A DNA stretch of 27,167 nucleotides from Candidatus Delongbacteria bacterium (GTDB lineage: Bacteria; UBA4055): positions 1 through 27,167 of the forward strand of contig JAQVNT010000003.1 of NCBI GenBank assembly GCA_028702975.1, read 5' to 3'. This document shows, one piece after another, positions 14,307 to 22,667 of this stretch; positions within the stretch are counted from its first letter, which is position 1; each line of letters opens with the position of its first letter. The notes below the pieces were generated by a model, which was not told the origin of the DNA, ran no database searches, and worked only from the letters and a program-made list of their open reading frames with translations. Position numbers and translations under genes: made by a program.

Positions 14307-14924
14307 TTATTTAGAGTAAAGTTCGACTATGAGTTGCTCATTGATCTTTACCGGGATGTCTTCCCTTTTTGGTAAGTCTGTCAAAGTTCCTTCCATAACA
14401 GCTTTATCTATCTTAAGATACGGCCTCGGATTTTCATTGACATTTTTAAGCGACTCGTGAATTATCTCAAGCTTTTTGGATTTTTCCTTAACCGAGATCA
14501 CATCGTTAACTCTGATAAGCATCGAAGGTATGTTGGCCGATCTGCCGTTTACCATGAAATGCTTATGAGATACCATCTGTCTCGCTGCTCTCTGACTGGG
14601 CGCAAAACCAAGCCTGTGAACAAGAGTATCCAGCCTGCACTCGAGCCTGACCATCAGATTCTCACCGGTGATCCCTTTGTCGGATTTAGCTTTTTCATAA
14701 ATGATCTTGAACTGTTTTTCAAGAAGCCCGTAAATATACTTGGCTTTCTGTTTTTCTTTGAGCTGCAGTCCGTACTCGGAAACCCTCTTTCTCTTACCTG
14801 AGGCTCCATGCTGGCCCGGCTCATAAGGTCTCTTCTGCACGATCTTGTCGTATTTCGGTAATCCAAAAAGATTCTCGCCGTATTTTCTCGATATCTTTCC
14901 TCTTGGAGTTAAGTCTTTTGCCAT
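14307..14924 (-). CDS. rpsD: 30S ribosomal protein S4
   Basis: S4 is a primary 16S rRNA binder and, in many bacteria, the translational repressor of its own operon. The 205-residue protein has the N-terminal GKISRKYGENLFG segment and RPYEPGQHG. The S4 RNA-binding domain reads CRLDTLVHRLGFAPSQRAARQMVSHKHF, here split as LDTLVHRLGFAPSQ then ARQMVSHKHFMVNG. The N-terminal zinc cysteines of some S4 proteins are absent, so this is the zinc-free form. It lies between rpsK and rpoA. Confidence 0.98.
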   Translation of the reverse strand: MAKDLTPRGKISRKYGENLFGLPKYDKIVQKRPYEPGQHGASGKRKRVSEYGLQLKEKQKAKYIYGLLEKQFKIIYEKAKSDKGITGENLMVRLECRLDTLVHRLGFAPSQRAARQMVSHKHFMVNGRSANIPSMLIRVNDVISVKEKSKKLEIIHESLKNVNENPRPYLKIDKAVMEGTLTDLPKREDIPVKINEQLIVELYSK

Positions 14925-14945
14925 TCTCTTTTCTCCGAATGATGA

Positions 14946-15338
14946 TTAAATTCTTCTTTTCTTTTTCGGCCTGCAACCGTTATGCGGTACCGGAGTAATG
15001 TCTTTTATTGAAAGTATCTCTAATCCTGCAGCGTTAAGAGCTCTTATAGATGACTCTCTTCCTGCTCCGGGTCCTTTCACTATCACATTAACTTTTCTCA
15101 AACCGAGCCCCATCGCTTCTTTAGCGATCTGCTCACTCGCCATCTGGGCTGCGAAACTGGTGTTCTTTTTTGAACCTTTATAGCCGACTTTTCCGCCGCT
15201 GGACCAGTTTATGATGTTTCCGTAGCTGTCAGAAAGACACAGTAAAGTGTTATTGAAAGTGGCCTTTATATGGGCTACTCCGATCGGATCGACCTTATCT
15301 TTCTTTTTCAGCTTTTTTCTTTTTTTGTCAATTGCCAA
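14946..15338 (-). CDS. rpsK: 30S ribosomal protein S11
   Basis: S11 lies on the platform of the small subunit near the mRNA exit. The 130 residues include HIKATFNNTLL, the WSSGGKVGYKGSKKNT segment, VKGPGAGRESSIRAL and the C-terminal ITPVPHNGCRPKKKRR. The start is TTG at 15338, with a GGAGG Shine-Dalgarno five bases upstream. No ATG lies nearby that would preserve the conserved N-terminus. Confidence 0.98.
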   Translation of the reverse strand: MAIDKKRKKLKKKDKVDPIGVAHIKATFNNTLLCLSDSYGNIINWSSGGKVGYKGSKKNTSFAAQMASEQIAKEAMGLGLRKVNVIVKGPGAGRESSIRALNAAGLEILSIKDITPVPHNGCRPKKKRRI

Positions 15339-15370
15339 GCTATCCTCCCTTGAGCAAAATGTTTAGAAAA

Positions 15371-15739
15371 TTATTTTTTGTTTTTTACTGCCATTTTCTT
15401 TTTCCCCTTTCTTGTACGGGCATTGGTTTTAGTCCTCTGTCCTCTTACCGGAAGGTTCTTTCTATGGCGGATACCCCTGTAATTTCCTATGTCCATCAAT
15501 CTCTTGATAGCAAGCTTCGTCTGGGTCCTCAATGTTCCTTCGATAACTAATTCGTTCGTGATCACTTTTCTGATCGCGTCGATCTGATCTTCGGTTAAGT
15601 CCTTTATTTTGGTATCAAAATGAATGTTCAGTTTCTCAAGTATCCTTCTTGATGTTGAACGTCCTATACCGTAAATATAGGTTAATCCGATCTCTACTCT
15701 TTTATTGTTGGGTAGATCTACACCAGCTATACGAGCCAA
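15371..15739 (-). CDS. rpsM: 30S ribosomal protein S13
   Basis: S13 sits in the head of the small subunit and contacts the P-site tRNA and the large subunit. The N-terminus MARIAGVDLPNNKRVEIGL, the helix-two-turn-helix region YIYGIGRSTSRRIL, and RGIRHRKNLPVRGQRTKTNA identify it (122 residues). The first codon is TTG at 15739, preceded by GGGAGG with five-base spacing. rpmJ ends 11 bases upstream. Confidence 0.98.
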   Translation of the reverse strand: MARIAGVDLPNNKRVEIGLTYIYGIGRSTSRRILEKLNIHFDTKIKDLTEDQIDAIRKVITNELVIEGTLRTQTKLAIKRLMDIGNYRGIRHRKNLPVRGQRTKTNARTRKGKKKMAVKNKK

Positions 15740-15750
15740 ATTTACCTCCC

Positions 15751-15864
15751 TTAACCTTGTCTTTGCTTATGTTTCTTTGTTTTGCAGATAACACGAACAA
15801 CGCCCTTTCTGGTGATCACCTTGCAGTTGTCGCATATTTTCTTTACCGATGCTCTTACTTTCAT
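15751..15864 (-). CDS. rpmJ: 50S ribosomal protein L36
   Basis: This short gene encodes 37 residues: ATG at 15864, MKVRASVKKICDNCKVI at the start and TKKHKQRQG at the end. The zinc ligands C11, C14, C27 and H32 are intact, so this is the zinc-binding form. It lies between infA (14 bases) and rpsM (11 bases), the usual position. Confidence 0.97.
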   Translation of the reverse strand: MKVRASVKKICDNCKVITRKGVVRVICKTKKHKQRQG

Positions 15865-15878
15865 CTAAAACTCCTAAA

Positions 15879-16097
15879 TCATTTGTTCCTGTAAACGATC
15901 CTGCCTTTCGTCAGATCGTACGGTGATATCTCGATCTTCACCTTATCGCCCGGAACCATTTTAATGTAATGCATTCTCATCTTTCCGGACACGTGCGCCA
16001 GGATCACAAGGCCGTTCTCGAGCTCGACCTTGAACATCGCGTTCGGAAGAGCTTCCTTTATAACACCGTCGATCTTAATAGTGTTCTCTTTGGCCAT
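15879..16097 (-). CDS. infA: Translation initiation factor IF-1
   Basis: IF-1 blocks the ribosomal A site during initiation. The 72-residue OB-fold protein reads IKIDGVIKEALPNAMFKVEL near the start and GKMRMHYIKMVPGDKVKIE in the middle, followed by SPYDLTKGRIVYRNK. The ATG shares one base with the adk stop (TAATG), so the two are coupled. No map (methionine aminopeptidase) gene lies between adk and infA. Confidence 0.99.
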   Translation of the reverse strand: MAKENTIKIDGVIKEALPNAMFKVELENGLVILAHVSGKMRMHYIKMVPGDKVKIEISPYDLTKGRIVYRNK

Positions 16098-16750
16098 TAA
16101 TTTTTCTCCCGTTCTTCAATCAGTCTCTTAACATCTTTGTAAATGTCCTGCACCGTTCTGTCTCCGTTGATACTGATAAGAATGTTCTTTCCCTCAAAAT
16201 ATCTGACCAGCGGGAGCGTGTTCTGTGTATAAACCTCGAGTCTGTTCTTTATCACATCCTCCCTGTCGTCAGCTCTTGATATAACTTCGCCTCCGCACTG
16301 GGAACATTTGTTCCCTGAAGGAGGGTTTGAGATCATGTTGTAGGTCTTTCCGCAAGACGAGCATACCCTTCTTGAAAGAAGTCTGGATATTAGTACATTG
16401 AACGGAGATTCTATGTTCAGCACAAAATCAAGCTTTTCCCCTTTCTCCTCAAGGATAGCATCCAGTTTTTCTGCCTGTATCACAGTCCTGGGAAATCCGT
16501 CAAATATCACTCCTTTCAGGCAGTCCGGTCTGTTCAATCTTTCTCTTAGTATTTCAATGACCAGGTCGTCCGGCACAAGCTCGCCTTTAACCATATATTC
16601 TCCGGCAAGAAGACCGTCGGGAGTTTTTCTTGAAAGGGAATCCCTCAACAGATCGCCTGTCGATATCTGAACATAACCGAAATCCTTCAGGATCTGTTCA
16701 GACTGACTTCCTTTCCCGCTCCCCGGAGCTCCAAGCAGAAGAATGTTCAT
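16097..16750 (-). CDS. adk: Adenylate kinase, zinc-lid form
   Basis: Adenylate kinase interconverts ATP, AMP and ADP. The 217-residue long-type enzyme has the P-loop GAPGSGKGSQ (7-16), with Ser where Thr is common. It also has the AMP-site STGDLLRD, and FDGFPRTVIQA. Its LID domain has four cysteines (C130, C133, C149, C152) expected to bind structural zinc. Start and stop each overlap a neighbour by one base: secY TAATG at 16750 and infA TAATG at 16097. Confidence 0.98.
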   Translation of the reverse strand: MNILLLGAPGSGKGSQSEQILKDFGYVQISTGDLLRDSLSRKTPDGLLAGEYMVKGELVPDDLVIEILRERLNRPDCLKGVIFDGFPRTVIQAEKLDAILEEKGEKLDFVLNIESPFNVLISRLLSRRVCSSCGKTYNMISNPPSGNKCSQCGGEVISRADDREDVIKNRLEVYTQNTLPLVRYFEGKNILISINGDRTVQDIYKDVKRLIEEREKN

Positions 16751-18075
16751 TATCTGCCTCTCCCGCGAAGTTTTCCTGTCTTTAAAAATCCGTCATAGTG
16801 ATGCATCAGAAGATATGACTCTATCTGCGAAAGAGTATCAAGCGCAACTCCGACCATAATGATCAGGCTTGTACCTCCGAAGAAAGAAGCCAGATTGTAT
16901 GATACTCCGGGGAATATCATCACGATAACATTTGTCATTATCGCAATAATGCCCAGAAATATCGCTCCCGGTAAAGATATCCTCGTGACGACATGATCAA
17001 TGTACTCAGCCGTATTTCTGCCCGGATTGACTCCCGGAATGAATCCGTTACTCTGTTTCAGATTGTTCGCAACATCGTCCGGATTGAAAGTCAGAGCGGT
17101 ATAGAAATATGTAAAGAATATTATGACGAGCATATATATTCCCATGTAAGAGAAAGATCTGTAGTCGAACATGTTGAATATGAGTCCTTTCAGATATGAA
17201 TCGTCGGGCAGAAATGTCGCTATCGTTGAAGGAAAGAACATGATCGACTGCGCAAATATAATGGGCATTACGCCGGCCATGTTAAGTCTTAACGGAATAT
17301 ATGACATCTGATTGTTGTAACTCCTTCCGCCAACCTGTCTTTTCGCGTAATGGACATTTACTTTTCTGTATGCCTGTGTCAGCAGAACAACAGCCGCGAT
17401 CATACCGAGCATTCCGACCCATATTATCAGTTCAACAACAAGTTCTCTGTTGCCGTTCTGCAGCTGAACGAATTCTTCAAGAACTGCAGAAGGGAATCTC
17501 GCGATAATACCTATCGTGATTATTAAGGATATCCCGTTGCCGATGCCTTTTGCAGTTATCTGTTCGCCTAGCCACATCAGGACTATTGTTCCTGTCGCGA
17601 TGGTCAGCATTGTCATCAGGTAGAACCCCGTAGTAACACTGGGAACTACTTGAATATAATCTGAATTCATGCTTACAAGGAATTTTGCGACACCCCAACC
17701 CTGAGCCGATGCAAGAACGACCGTTCCGTACCTTGTCCACTGAGCAATTTTCCTTCTGCCGTCCTCATCTCTCTGCATTTTGGATATTGTGGGGAAGACA
17801 GAACCCAGAAGCTGGATTATGATTGATGCGGAAATATACGGCATGATTCCTATTGAGAAGATGGCGGCTTTAGTGAACGCCCCCCCGGTGAACATGTCGA
17901 ACATACCAAAAAGGGTGTTACTCGAACTATTGAAATAATTAGCCAGAGCACCCACATTTATTCCCGGCATCGGAATATGAGCTCCCACTCTGCAGACAAA
18001 TAAAATACCGATCGTGTAAAGTATCTTCTTTCTCAGTTCGGGGATCTTCATTATGGTTTGTATTTTTTCGATCAT
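16750..18075 (-). CDS. secY: Protein translocase subunit SecY
   Basis: SecY is the pore of the Sec translocon in the inner membrane. The 441 residues show about ten hydrophobic segments. The conserved N-terminal RVGAHIPMPGIN plug-proximal region, GNGISLIITIGI, and NPDDVANNLKQSNGFIPGVNPG in a cytoplasmic loop are diagnostic. The start overlaps the rplO stop by four bases (ATGA, 18072-18075), as expected for the end of the spc region. Confidence 0.99.
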   Translation of the reverse strand: MIEKIQTIMKIPELRKKILYTIGILFVCRVGAHIPMPGINVGALANYFNSSSNTLFGMFDMFTGGAFTKAAIFSIGIMPYISASIIIQLLGSVFPTISKMQRDEDGRRKIAQWTRYGTVVLASAQGWGVAKFLVSMNSDYIQVVPSVTTGFYLMTMLTIATGTIVLMWLGEQITAKGIGNGISLIITIGIIARFPSAVLEEFVQLQNGNRELVVELIIWVGMLGMIAAVVLLTQAYRKVNVHYAKRQVGGRSYNNQMSYIPLRLNMAGVMPIIFAQSIMFFPSTIATFLPDDSYLKGLIFNMFDYRSFSYMGIYMLVIIFFTYFYTALTFNPDDVANNLKQSNGFIPGVNPGRNTAEYIDHVVTRISLPGAIFLGIIAIMTNVIVMIFPGVSYNLASFFGGTSLIIMVGVALDTLSQIESYLLMHHYDGFLKTGKLRGRGR

Positions 18076-18509
18076 AATTTGACCACTTTTCCTTTTAAAG
18101 AATTAATTTTCTCTTCGGCGGTTTTACTGAAGCTTTCAGCGTGAACTTCAACGCATCTTGTCAGTGTTCCGTTCCCGAGAACTTTAAGAGGCATACCGAG
18201 CTTTATCAGTCCTTTTGAGTGAAGAAGTTCAGGCGTTATAACAGTTTCTTCCGTCAGAGTTTCCAATACGCCTACATTGATCACTGTATATTCAACTCTG
18301 GAACGGTTTTTGAAACCTCTTTTGGGAAGTCTTCTTGTCAGAGGAGTCTGGCCGCCTTCGCTGTAAAGAGCTCTGGAGTATCCTGATCTTGACTTCTGGC
18401 CTTTACTTCCTTTTCCCGCGGTTTTTCCGTTACCAGATCCTACACCTCTTCCTACTCTGAATTTCTTCTTAACGGATCCTTTTGCCGGTCTTAATTCGTT
18501 TAGTTTCAT
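18072..18509 (-). CDS. rplO: 50S ribosomal protein L15
   Basis: L15 is a late assembly protein of the large subunit. It is recognised by the N-terminal MKLNELRPAKGS, the glycine-rich GRGVGSGNGKTAGKGSKGQK stretch and GGQTPLTRRLPKRGF. The 145 residues are of normal length. It ends in a four-base overlap with secY. Confidence 0.98.
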   Translation of the reverse strand: MKLNELRPAKGSVKKKFRVGRGVGSGNGKTAGKGSKGQKSRSGYSRALYSEGGQTPLTRRLPKRGFKNRSRVEYTVINVGVLETLTEETVITPELLHSKGLIKLGMPLKVLGNGTLTRCVEVHAESFSKTAEEKINSLKGKVVKL

Positions 18510-18524
18510 CTTGTCTTTTCCGTT

Positions 18525-18710
18525 TTAAATTTCTTCAACTTGGATCATATGCTTTACCTTGAAAAGCATTCCTCTTACCTGAGGAGTATCATTAAACTCT
18601 TTGGTAAAGTTAATTTTTCTGAGTCCGAGAGCATGAGCAGTAGCTTTTATATCTTTCTTCTGTCTTATTATACTCTTGATCAGAGTTACCTTCAATCTCT
18701 TTTCTGTCAT
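18525..18710 (-). CDS. rpmD: 50S ribosomal protein L30
   Basis: This 61-residue protein has the L30 core KVTLIKSIIRQKKDIKATAH and LGLRKIN, with NDTPQVRGML. There are two adjacent ATG codons (18713 and 18710). GAGGAA lies only a base or two before the first and five before the second, so I choose 18710. L30 is missing in some phyla, so its presence is a mild lineage marker. Confidence 0.93.
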   Translation of the reverse strand: MTEKRLKVTLIKSIIRQKKDIKATAHALGLRKINFTKEFNDTPQVRGMLFKVKHMIQVEEI

Positions 18711-18730
18711 CATTTCCTCACAGGGGCAGT

Positions 18731-19255
18731 TTAGTTATACAGCTTTTCTTTTGTGATCTTTCTAGACTTGAGAATGTCTTGTTCTGTTCTCAGCATCGAA
18801 AGTCCTTTTACAGTAGCTTTAACTATGTTATGAGCATTCGCACTGCCCATACATTTTGAAAGCACATTAGTGTATCCGGCACATTCAAGTACAGATCTAA
18901 CTACTCCGCCTGCGATCACTCCCGTACCAGGTGTAGCGGGTTTAAGCAGAACTTTCCCGGCGCCGTATTTTGCCATAACTTCATGCGGCAATGTACCCTT
19001 TACGATCGCGACGTCAATCATGTTCTTTTTGGCCTCTTCAATTCCTTTAGCTATCGCATCGGTAACCTCAAGAGCCTTTCCCAGTCCGTATCCGACCTTA
19101 CCCTTTCCGTCTCCGACTACCATTATCGCGTTAAAACTGAAGTTCTTACCACCCTTTACAACTTTTGTAACCCTGTTGATCTTTATCATTTTCTCGATCA
19201 GCTGGGGTGAGTCGTCTTTAGTTCTTGAAGTCTTTTTATTAGTTTCTCGAGCCAA
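18731..19255 (-). CDS. rpsE: 30S ribosomal protein S5
   Basis: S5 contributes to the mRNA entry site and decoding fidelity. The 174-residue protein reads KINRVTKVVKGGKNFSFNA, VVGDGKGKVGYGLGKALEV and LLKPATPGTGVIAGGVVR, covering the double-stranded RNA-binding and C-terminal domains. The start is TTG at 19255, behind GAGGTG with four-base spacing. A stop codon lies in frame two codons upstream, so no earlier start is possible. Confidence 0.98.
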   Translation of the reverse strand: MARETNKKTSRTKDDSPQLIEKMIKINRVTKVVKGGKNFSFNAIMVVGDGKGKVGYGLGKALEVTDAIAKGIEEAKKNMIDVAIVKGTLPHEVMAKYGAGKVLLKPATPGTGVIAGGVVRSVLECAGYTNVLSKCMGSANAHNIVKATVKGLSMLRTEQDILKSRKITKEKLYN

Positions 19256-19272
19256 AATTCACCTCGTAAATG

Positions 19273-19650
19273 TTAAAATTTCACTCCGGCTTTTCTAACG
19301 CCGTCGGCCAAAGCCTTCACTCTGCCGTGATAGAGATAACCGTTCCTGTCAAAAACAATGCTCTCAATGTTGTTTTCCAGAATTTTTTTGCCCAGTACCA
19401 CACCAACATTGAACGATACGCCTGTCTTGCCTTTCATGTTCTCGGTATTCTCTACATTGCCTTCACTGAGTTCTTTAGCAGCCGAAGATGCGCTAAGCAA
19501 AGTTCTGCCGCTCTCGTCATCAATCAGCTGAGCATAGATGTGAAGGTTGCTTCTGAACACGCTGAGTCTTGGCCTGATTCCTGTTCCGAAGACATTCTTC
19601 CTGATGCTTTTCTTTCTTCTGAGTCTCGATTCGTTTTTCTTATTCTTCAT
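19273..19650 (-). CDS. rplR: 50S ribosomal protein L18
   Basis: L18 binds 5S rRNA. The basic N-terminus (RLRRKKSIRKNVFGT), RPRLSVFRSNLHIYAQLIDD and the C-terminal FDRNGYLYHGRVKALADGVR identify it. The 125 residues are slightly longer than average because of the N-terminus. It lies between rplF and rpsE with gaps of about 20 bases. Confidence 0.98.
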   Translation of the reverse strand: MKNKKNESRLRRKKSIRKNVFGTGIRPRLSVFRSNLHIYAQLIDDESGRTLLSASSAAKELSEGNVENTENMKGKTGVSFNVGVVLGKKILENNIESIVFDRNGYLYHGRVKALADGVRKAGVKF

Positions 19651-19672
19651 TTTTTTAACCCTTCGATTGATA

Positions 19673-20221
19673 CTACTTGGCTGTTTTACCGGCTTTTCTT
19701 ATTATTGTCTCATCAGAGTATCTGAATCCTTTTCCTTTATAAGGCTCCGGCTTCCTGAACGATCTGATCTTTGAAGCAACAAACCCGACAAATTCTTTAT
19801 CGATGCCTGATATTCTCACTTCTGAAACATTGCTTACAGGCTGAGTCGCTTCGATGGTAGTTCCGTCAGGTATTTGAAAGTAGATCGGATGTGAATATCC
19901 GAGGTTCATAACAAGATACTTGCCTTTTACTTCCATTCTCCAGCCTACGCCGTTCAGAATGAGCGTTCTTGTGAATCCCTCTGAAACACCTTTTACCATG
20001 TTGTTTATCAGAGCTCTGTATAGGCCGTGAAGCGCTCTAGATGTTTTCACATCGTCCGCTCTTTCGACTTTGATCTCGCTCTCAGAAGTATCAATGCTGA
20101 TAACTTCCGGTAATATTAGGCTTAACTCGCCTTTGCTGCCCTTGACGGCAACATTTTTCCCTTCTATTTTGAGGCTTACGCCCTTGGGAATTTGTATTGC
20201 TTTTTTTCCAATTCTCGACAC
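19673..20221 (-). CDS. rplF: 50S ribosomal protein L6
   Basis: L6 sits at the base of the L7/L12 stalk. The protein (182 residues) begins SRIGKKAIQIPKGV and contains ALHGLYRALINNMVKGVSEG and, near the end, RSFRKPEPYKGKGFRY, all family signatures. The first codon is GTG at 20221, preceded by GAGGTGA. No ATG fits the conserved N-terminus. Confidence 0.98.
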   Translation of the reverse strand: MSRIGKKAIQIPKGVSLKIEGKNVAVKGSKGELSLILPEVISIDTSESEIKVERADDVKTSRALHGLYRALINNMVKGVSEGFTRTLILNGVGWRMEVKGKYLVMNLGYSHPIYFQIPDGTTIEATQPVSNVSEVRISGIDKEFVGFVASKIRSFRKPEPYKGKGFRYSDETIIRKAGKTAK

Positions 20222-20232
20222 TTAGTCACCTC

Positions 20233-20631
20233 TTACCAAATATAACACAGAACTTCGCCGCCAACATTAAGTTCTTTGGCTTTCTTATTAGTTATTACGC
20301 CTTTTGAAGTCGATAGGATCGCCATACCGAAGTTGTTCTTTATTCTCGGTATTTCTTTTACATCCGAATACATCCTCAAACCCGGCTTACTAACTCTCTG
20401 CAGACCGCTGATCAGGCTTTTCCCGTACTCATCATATTTCAGATAGATTCTGAGAATCCCCTGCTTGTCATCGCGGATATTGACATATTTCTCTATAAAA
20501 CCCTGATCAAGCATGATCTTCACGATCTTTCTTTTGATGTTAGAGGCAGGTATATCAACATATTTGTGCTTTGACTTTGTTGAATTTCTTACTCTCGTCA
20601 GCAAATCAGCAATAGGATCTGTCATTGTCAT
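20233..20631 (-). CDS. rpsH: 30S ribosomal protein S8
   Basis: S8 binds the central domain of 16S rRNA and can repress the spc operon. The N-terminus TDPIADLLTRVRNS and the C-terminal FGMAILSTSKGVITNKKAKE are characteristic. Length is 132. Two in-frame ATGs are close together (MTMTD). The first, at 20631, has GGAG ten bases upstream and the second has none nearer, so I keep the first. Confidence 0.98.
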   Translation of the reverse strand: MTMTDPIADLLTRVRNSTKSKHKYVDIPASNIKRKIVKIMLDQGFIEKYVNIRDDKQGILRIYLKYDEYGKSLISGLQRVSKPGLRMYSDVKEIPRIKNNFGMAILSTSKGVITNKKAKELNVGGEVLCYIW

Positions 20632-20665
20632 TTTTAATTTTCTCCTTGTGAGTATAAACCTTAGA

Positions 20666-20851
20666 TTACCAGCTTGCCTTTTTTACACCCGTGATCTCAC
20701 CGTAACCTGCCAGTTGCCTGAAACAAATTCTGCATATGCCGTATTCCCTGATATAACCTCTCGGCCTTCCGCATCTCTGACACCTTGAATACTGCCTGAC
20801 TTTGAATTTTGGGGTTTTGTTAGCCTTAGCTATCATTGACTTTTTTGCCAT
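20666..20851 (-). CDS. rpsN: 30S ribosomal protein S14, zinc-binding type
   Basis: The 61-residue short form carries two CxxC pairs (C24, C27, C40, C43) that bind zinc, and ends ICFRQLAGYGEITGVKKASW. This is the C+ S14 found in many non-proteobacterial lineages. Its ATG shares one base with the rplE stop (TAATG at 20851). Confidence 0.98.
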   Translation of the reverse strand: MAKKSMIAKANKTPKFKVRQYSRCQRCGRPRGYIREYGICRICFRQLAGYGEITGVKKASW

Positions 20852-21417
20852 TACTTATCCTCGGTTTTTGTTTTCTTGAACGGGAAACCGACAGACTTGA
20901 GAAGTTCGTAAGCCTCTTCGTCGGTATTAGCAGTTGTCACGATGGTCACATTAAGCCCGTTTGCTCTGATAATATTGTCGAACTTTATTTCAGTAAAAAC
21001 AGTCTGTTCTTTGATACCGAAATTATAGTTTCCTCTTCCGTCGAATGATTCAACGGGCATTCCCTGAAAGTCTCTTATCCTGGGAATAGAGATCTCAATT
21101 AATCTGTCAAGGAATTCATACATATACACGCCTCTTAATGTAACGTGCGCGCCGATCTTCATTCCTTTTCTCAGTTTGAAGTTAGAAACAGATCTCTTTG
21201 CCTTGCTGACGGCAGGTTTCTGACCTGAGATAAGAGTAAGTTCTTCAACTGCGGCATCAAGAAGTTTAGGCTCTTTTATAGCCTCACCCATGCCGACATT
21301 CAGCTTTATCTTCTCTATCTTGGGAACCTGCATCACGCTTTTGTATTTGAACTTTTCCATCAGATAAGGACAAACTGTTTCGCGATACTTGGTTTTCAAT
21401 CTTTGTTGATTATCCAT
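20851..21417 (-). CDS. rplE: 50S ribosomal protein L5
   Basis: L5 binds 5S rRNA and contacts the P-site tRNA. Diagnostic stretches are KIEKIKLNVGMGEA, ISGQKPAVSKAKRSVSNFKL, and PRIRDFQGMP followed by GRGNYNFGIKEQ. The open frame extends to 21468, overlapping rplX by 38 bases. The ATG at 21417 is preferred: GAGG lies six bases before it, and it gives 188 residues, close to normal. Its stop overlaps the rpsN start by one base. Confidence 0.97.
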   Translation of the reverse strand: MDNQQRLKTKYRETVCPYLMEKFKYKSVMQVPKIEKIKLNVGMGEAIKEPKLLDAAVEELTLISGQKPAVSKAKRSVSNFKLRKGMKIGAHVTLRGVYMYEFLDRLIEISIPRIRDFQGMPVESFDGRGNYNFGIKEQTVFTEIKFDNIIRANGLNVTIVTTANTDEEAYELLKSVGFPFKKTKTEDK

Positions 21418-21430
21418 TTTTTCCTCTTCC

Positions 21431-21739
21431 TTAAACAGCTTTGTTACAAGACCTGCAGATCCTTTCAACCTTTCCGTCTTCAGTTCTTCTTTTTGAAACT
21501 CTTACAGCTTTATCGCAATTTGAGCATACCAGCATCACATTTGAAACATGAATTGGTGCTTCTTTTTCGATTATGCCGCCCTGCTGATTCATCTGATTAG
21601 GTTTCTGGTGCTTCTTGACAATGTTAACGCCTTCGACGATAACCTTGTTCTTATCAACAATAACTTTAAGGACTTTGCCGATTTTTCCCTTATTATTGCC
21701 AGCTATAACCTTTACCTTGTCATCTCTAATAATTTTCAT
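21431..21739 (-). CDS. rplX: 50S ribosomal protein L24
   Basis: L24 is an early assembly protein near the exit tunnel. The KOW motif is in VKVIAGNNKGKIGKVLKV. VEGVNIVKKHQKP and the following GGIIEKEAPIHVSNVML also match. Two CxxC pairs (C72, C75, C95, C98) in the C-terminal part may bind zinc. Length is 102. Confidence 0.97.
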   Translation of the reverse strand: MKIIRDDKVKVIAGNNKGKIGKVLKVIVDKNKVIVEGVNIVKKHQKPNQMNQQGGIIEKEAPIHVSNVMLVCSNCDKAVRVSKRRTEDGKVERICRSCNKAV

Positions 21740-21759
21740 CTTTGCAAACCCTTATTTGG

Positions 21760-22128
21760 TTACAGAACTTCCGGAGCCAAAGATACGATCTTCATATAGC
21801 CCTTTTCTCTTAATTCTCTGGCTACTGGACCAAAGATCCTTGTTCCTTTCGGTTCACCTTTTTCATCAAGAATAACAGCTGAATTCTCATCAAATCTGAT
21901 GTAAGATCCGTCAGGTCTCCTGTATTCTTTTTTAGTCCTGACCACCACAGCCTTTACAACATCACCTTTCTTGATAGATCCGCCCGGTATGGCGCTTTTA
22001 ACTGCGCATACTATTACATCGCCGACCCTTGCATACTTCTTTCTTGTTCCTCCAAGCAGCCTGAAGGCAAGTACTGATTTAGCTCCGGTGTTATCGGCTA
22101 CTGTCAGTCTGGTTTCTTCTTGTATCAT
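21760..22128 (-). CDS. rplN: 50S ribosomal protein L14
   Basis: L14 lies at the subunit interface. The N-terminus MIQEETRLTVADNTGAKSVL and FDENSAVILDEKGEPKGTRI are highly conserved, as is the ending FGPVARELREKGYMKIVSLA. The length (122) is exactly typical. It follows rpsQ by 15 bases and begins what is the spc operon in E. coli; no promoter or terminator is seen in the gap, so the array looks continuous. Confidence 0.99.
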   Translation of the reverse strand: MIQEETRLTVADNTGAKSVLAFRLLGGTRKKYARVGDVIVCAVKSAIPGGSIKKGDVVKAVVVRTKKEYRRPDGSYIRFDENSAVILDEKGEPKGTRIFGPVARELREKGYMKIVSLAPEVL

Positions 22129-22143
22129 CTCTGGACCTTAGTG

Positions 22144-22419
22144 TTATTTTTTTCTTTCTACGATTTCAATCAGATACCATGACTTGGTCTTGCTGAGTTT
22201 TCTGCATTCCCTGATCTTAACGGTATCTCCCTCTTTGCATGTGTTCTCAGGATCGTGAGCAATGTACTTCTTGCTTCGGTTGAAGAATTTCTTGTAGATC
22301 GGATGCATCTCCTTTCTGACGACCAGAACGGATATCGATTTATCCATCTTGTCGCTTACTACAACCCCTGTCCTGACTTTTTTAAGATTTTTTCTTTTTT
22401 CTGCCATTTGTTCTGCCAT
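22144..22419 (-). CDS. rpsQ: 30S ribosomal protein S17
   Basis: S17 is a primary 16S rRNA binder with an OB fold. Residues RTGVVVSDKMDKSISVLVV and KKYIAHDPENTCKEGDTVKI, then RECRKLSKTKSWYLIEIVER, are diagnostic. The start at 22419 has GGAG seven bases upstream. A second in-frame ATG four codons later lacks one. Length is 91. Confidence 0.97.
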   Translation of the reverse strand: MAEQMAEKRKNLKKVRTGVVVSDKMDKSISVLVVRKEMHPIYKKFFNRSKKYIAHDPENTCKEGDTVKIRECRKLSKTKSWYLIEIVERKK

Positions 22420-22460
22420 TCTTTTGCTCCAACAATTCTGGTTCGAGATTTAATCCTGTT

Positions 22461-22664
22461 CTAACCCTGTACTTCGTTCATTCTTTTTTCTGTCACGATC
22501 GTATTCATTTGTGCGATCTCTCTTCTAAGAGTACGGATCGTCATAGGATTCTCTAATTGGTTTAGAGAATGTTTGAACTTCAGGTCGGCAAGATCCTGTT
22601 TTGTCGTGTCTATTTTCTTGAGCAGCTCTTCCACGCTCAATTCTCTAATCTCAGCGACTTTCAT
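22461..22664 (-). CDS. rpmC: 50S ribosomal protein L29
   Basis: The 67-residue, two-helix protein reads MKVAEIRELSVEELLKKID and ends in the LENPMTIRTLRREIAQMNT pattern typical of L29. It forms part of the tunnel exit rim where the signal recognition particle and trigger factor dock. It starts three bases after the rplP stop. Confidence 0.97.
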   Translation of the reverse strand: MKVAEIRELSVEELLKKIDTTKQDLADLKFKHSLNQLENPMTIRTLRREIAQMNTIVTEKRMNEVQG

Positions 22665-22667
22665 TCA

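Noticed and set aside
21418..21468. Longer rplE beginning at 21468
   Set aside because: It would overlap rplX by 38 bases; the ATG at 21417 has a good Shine-Dalgarno and gives the normal length.
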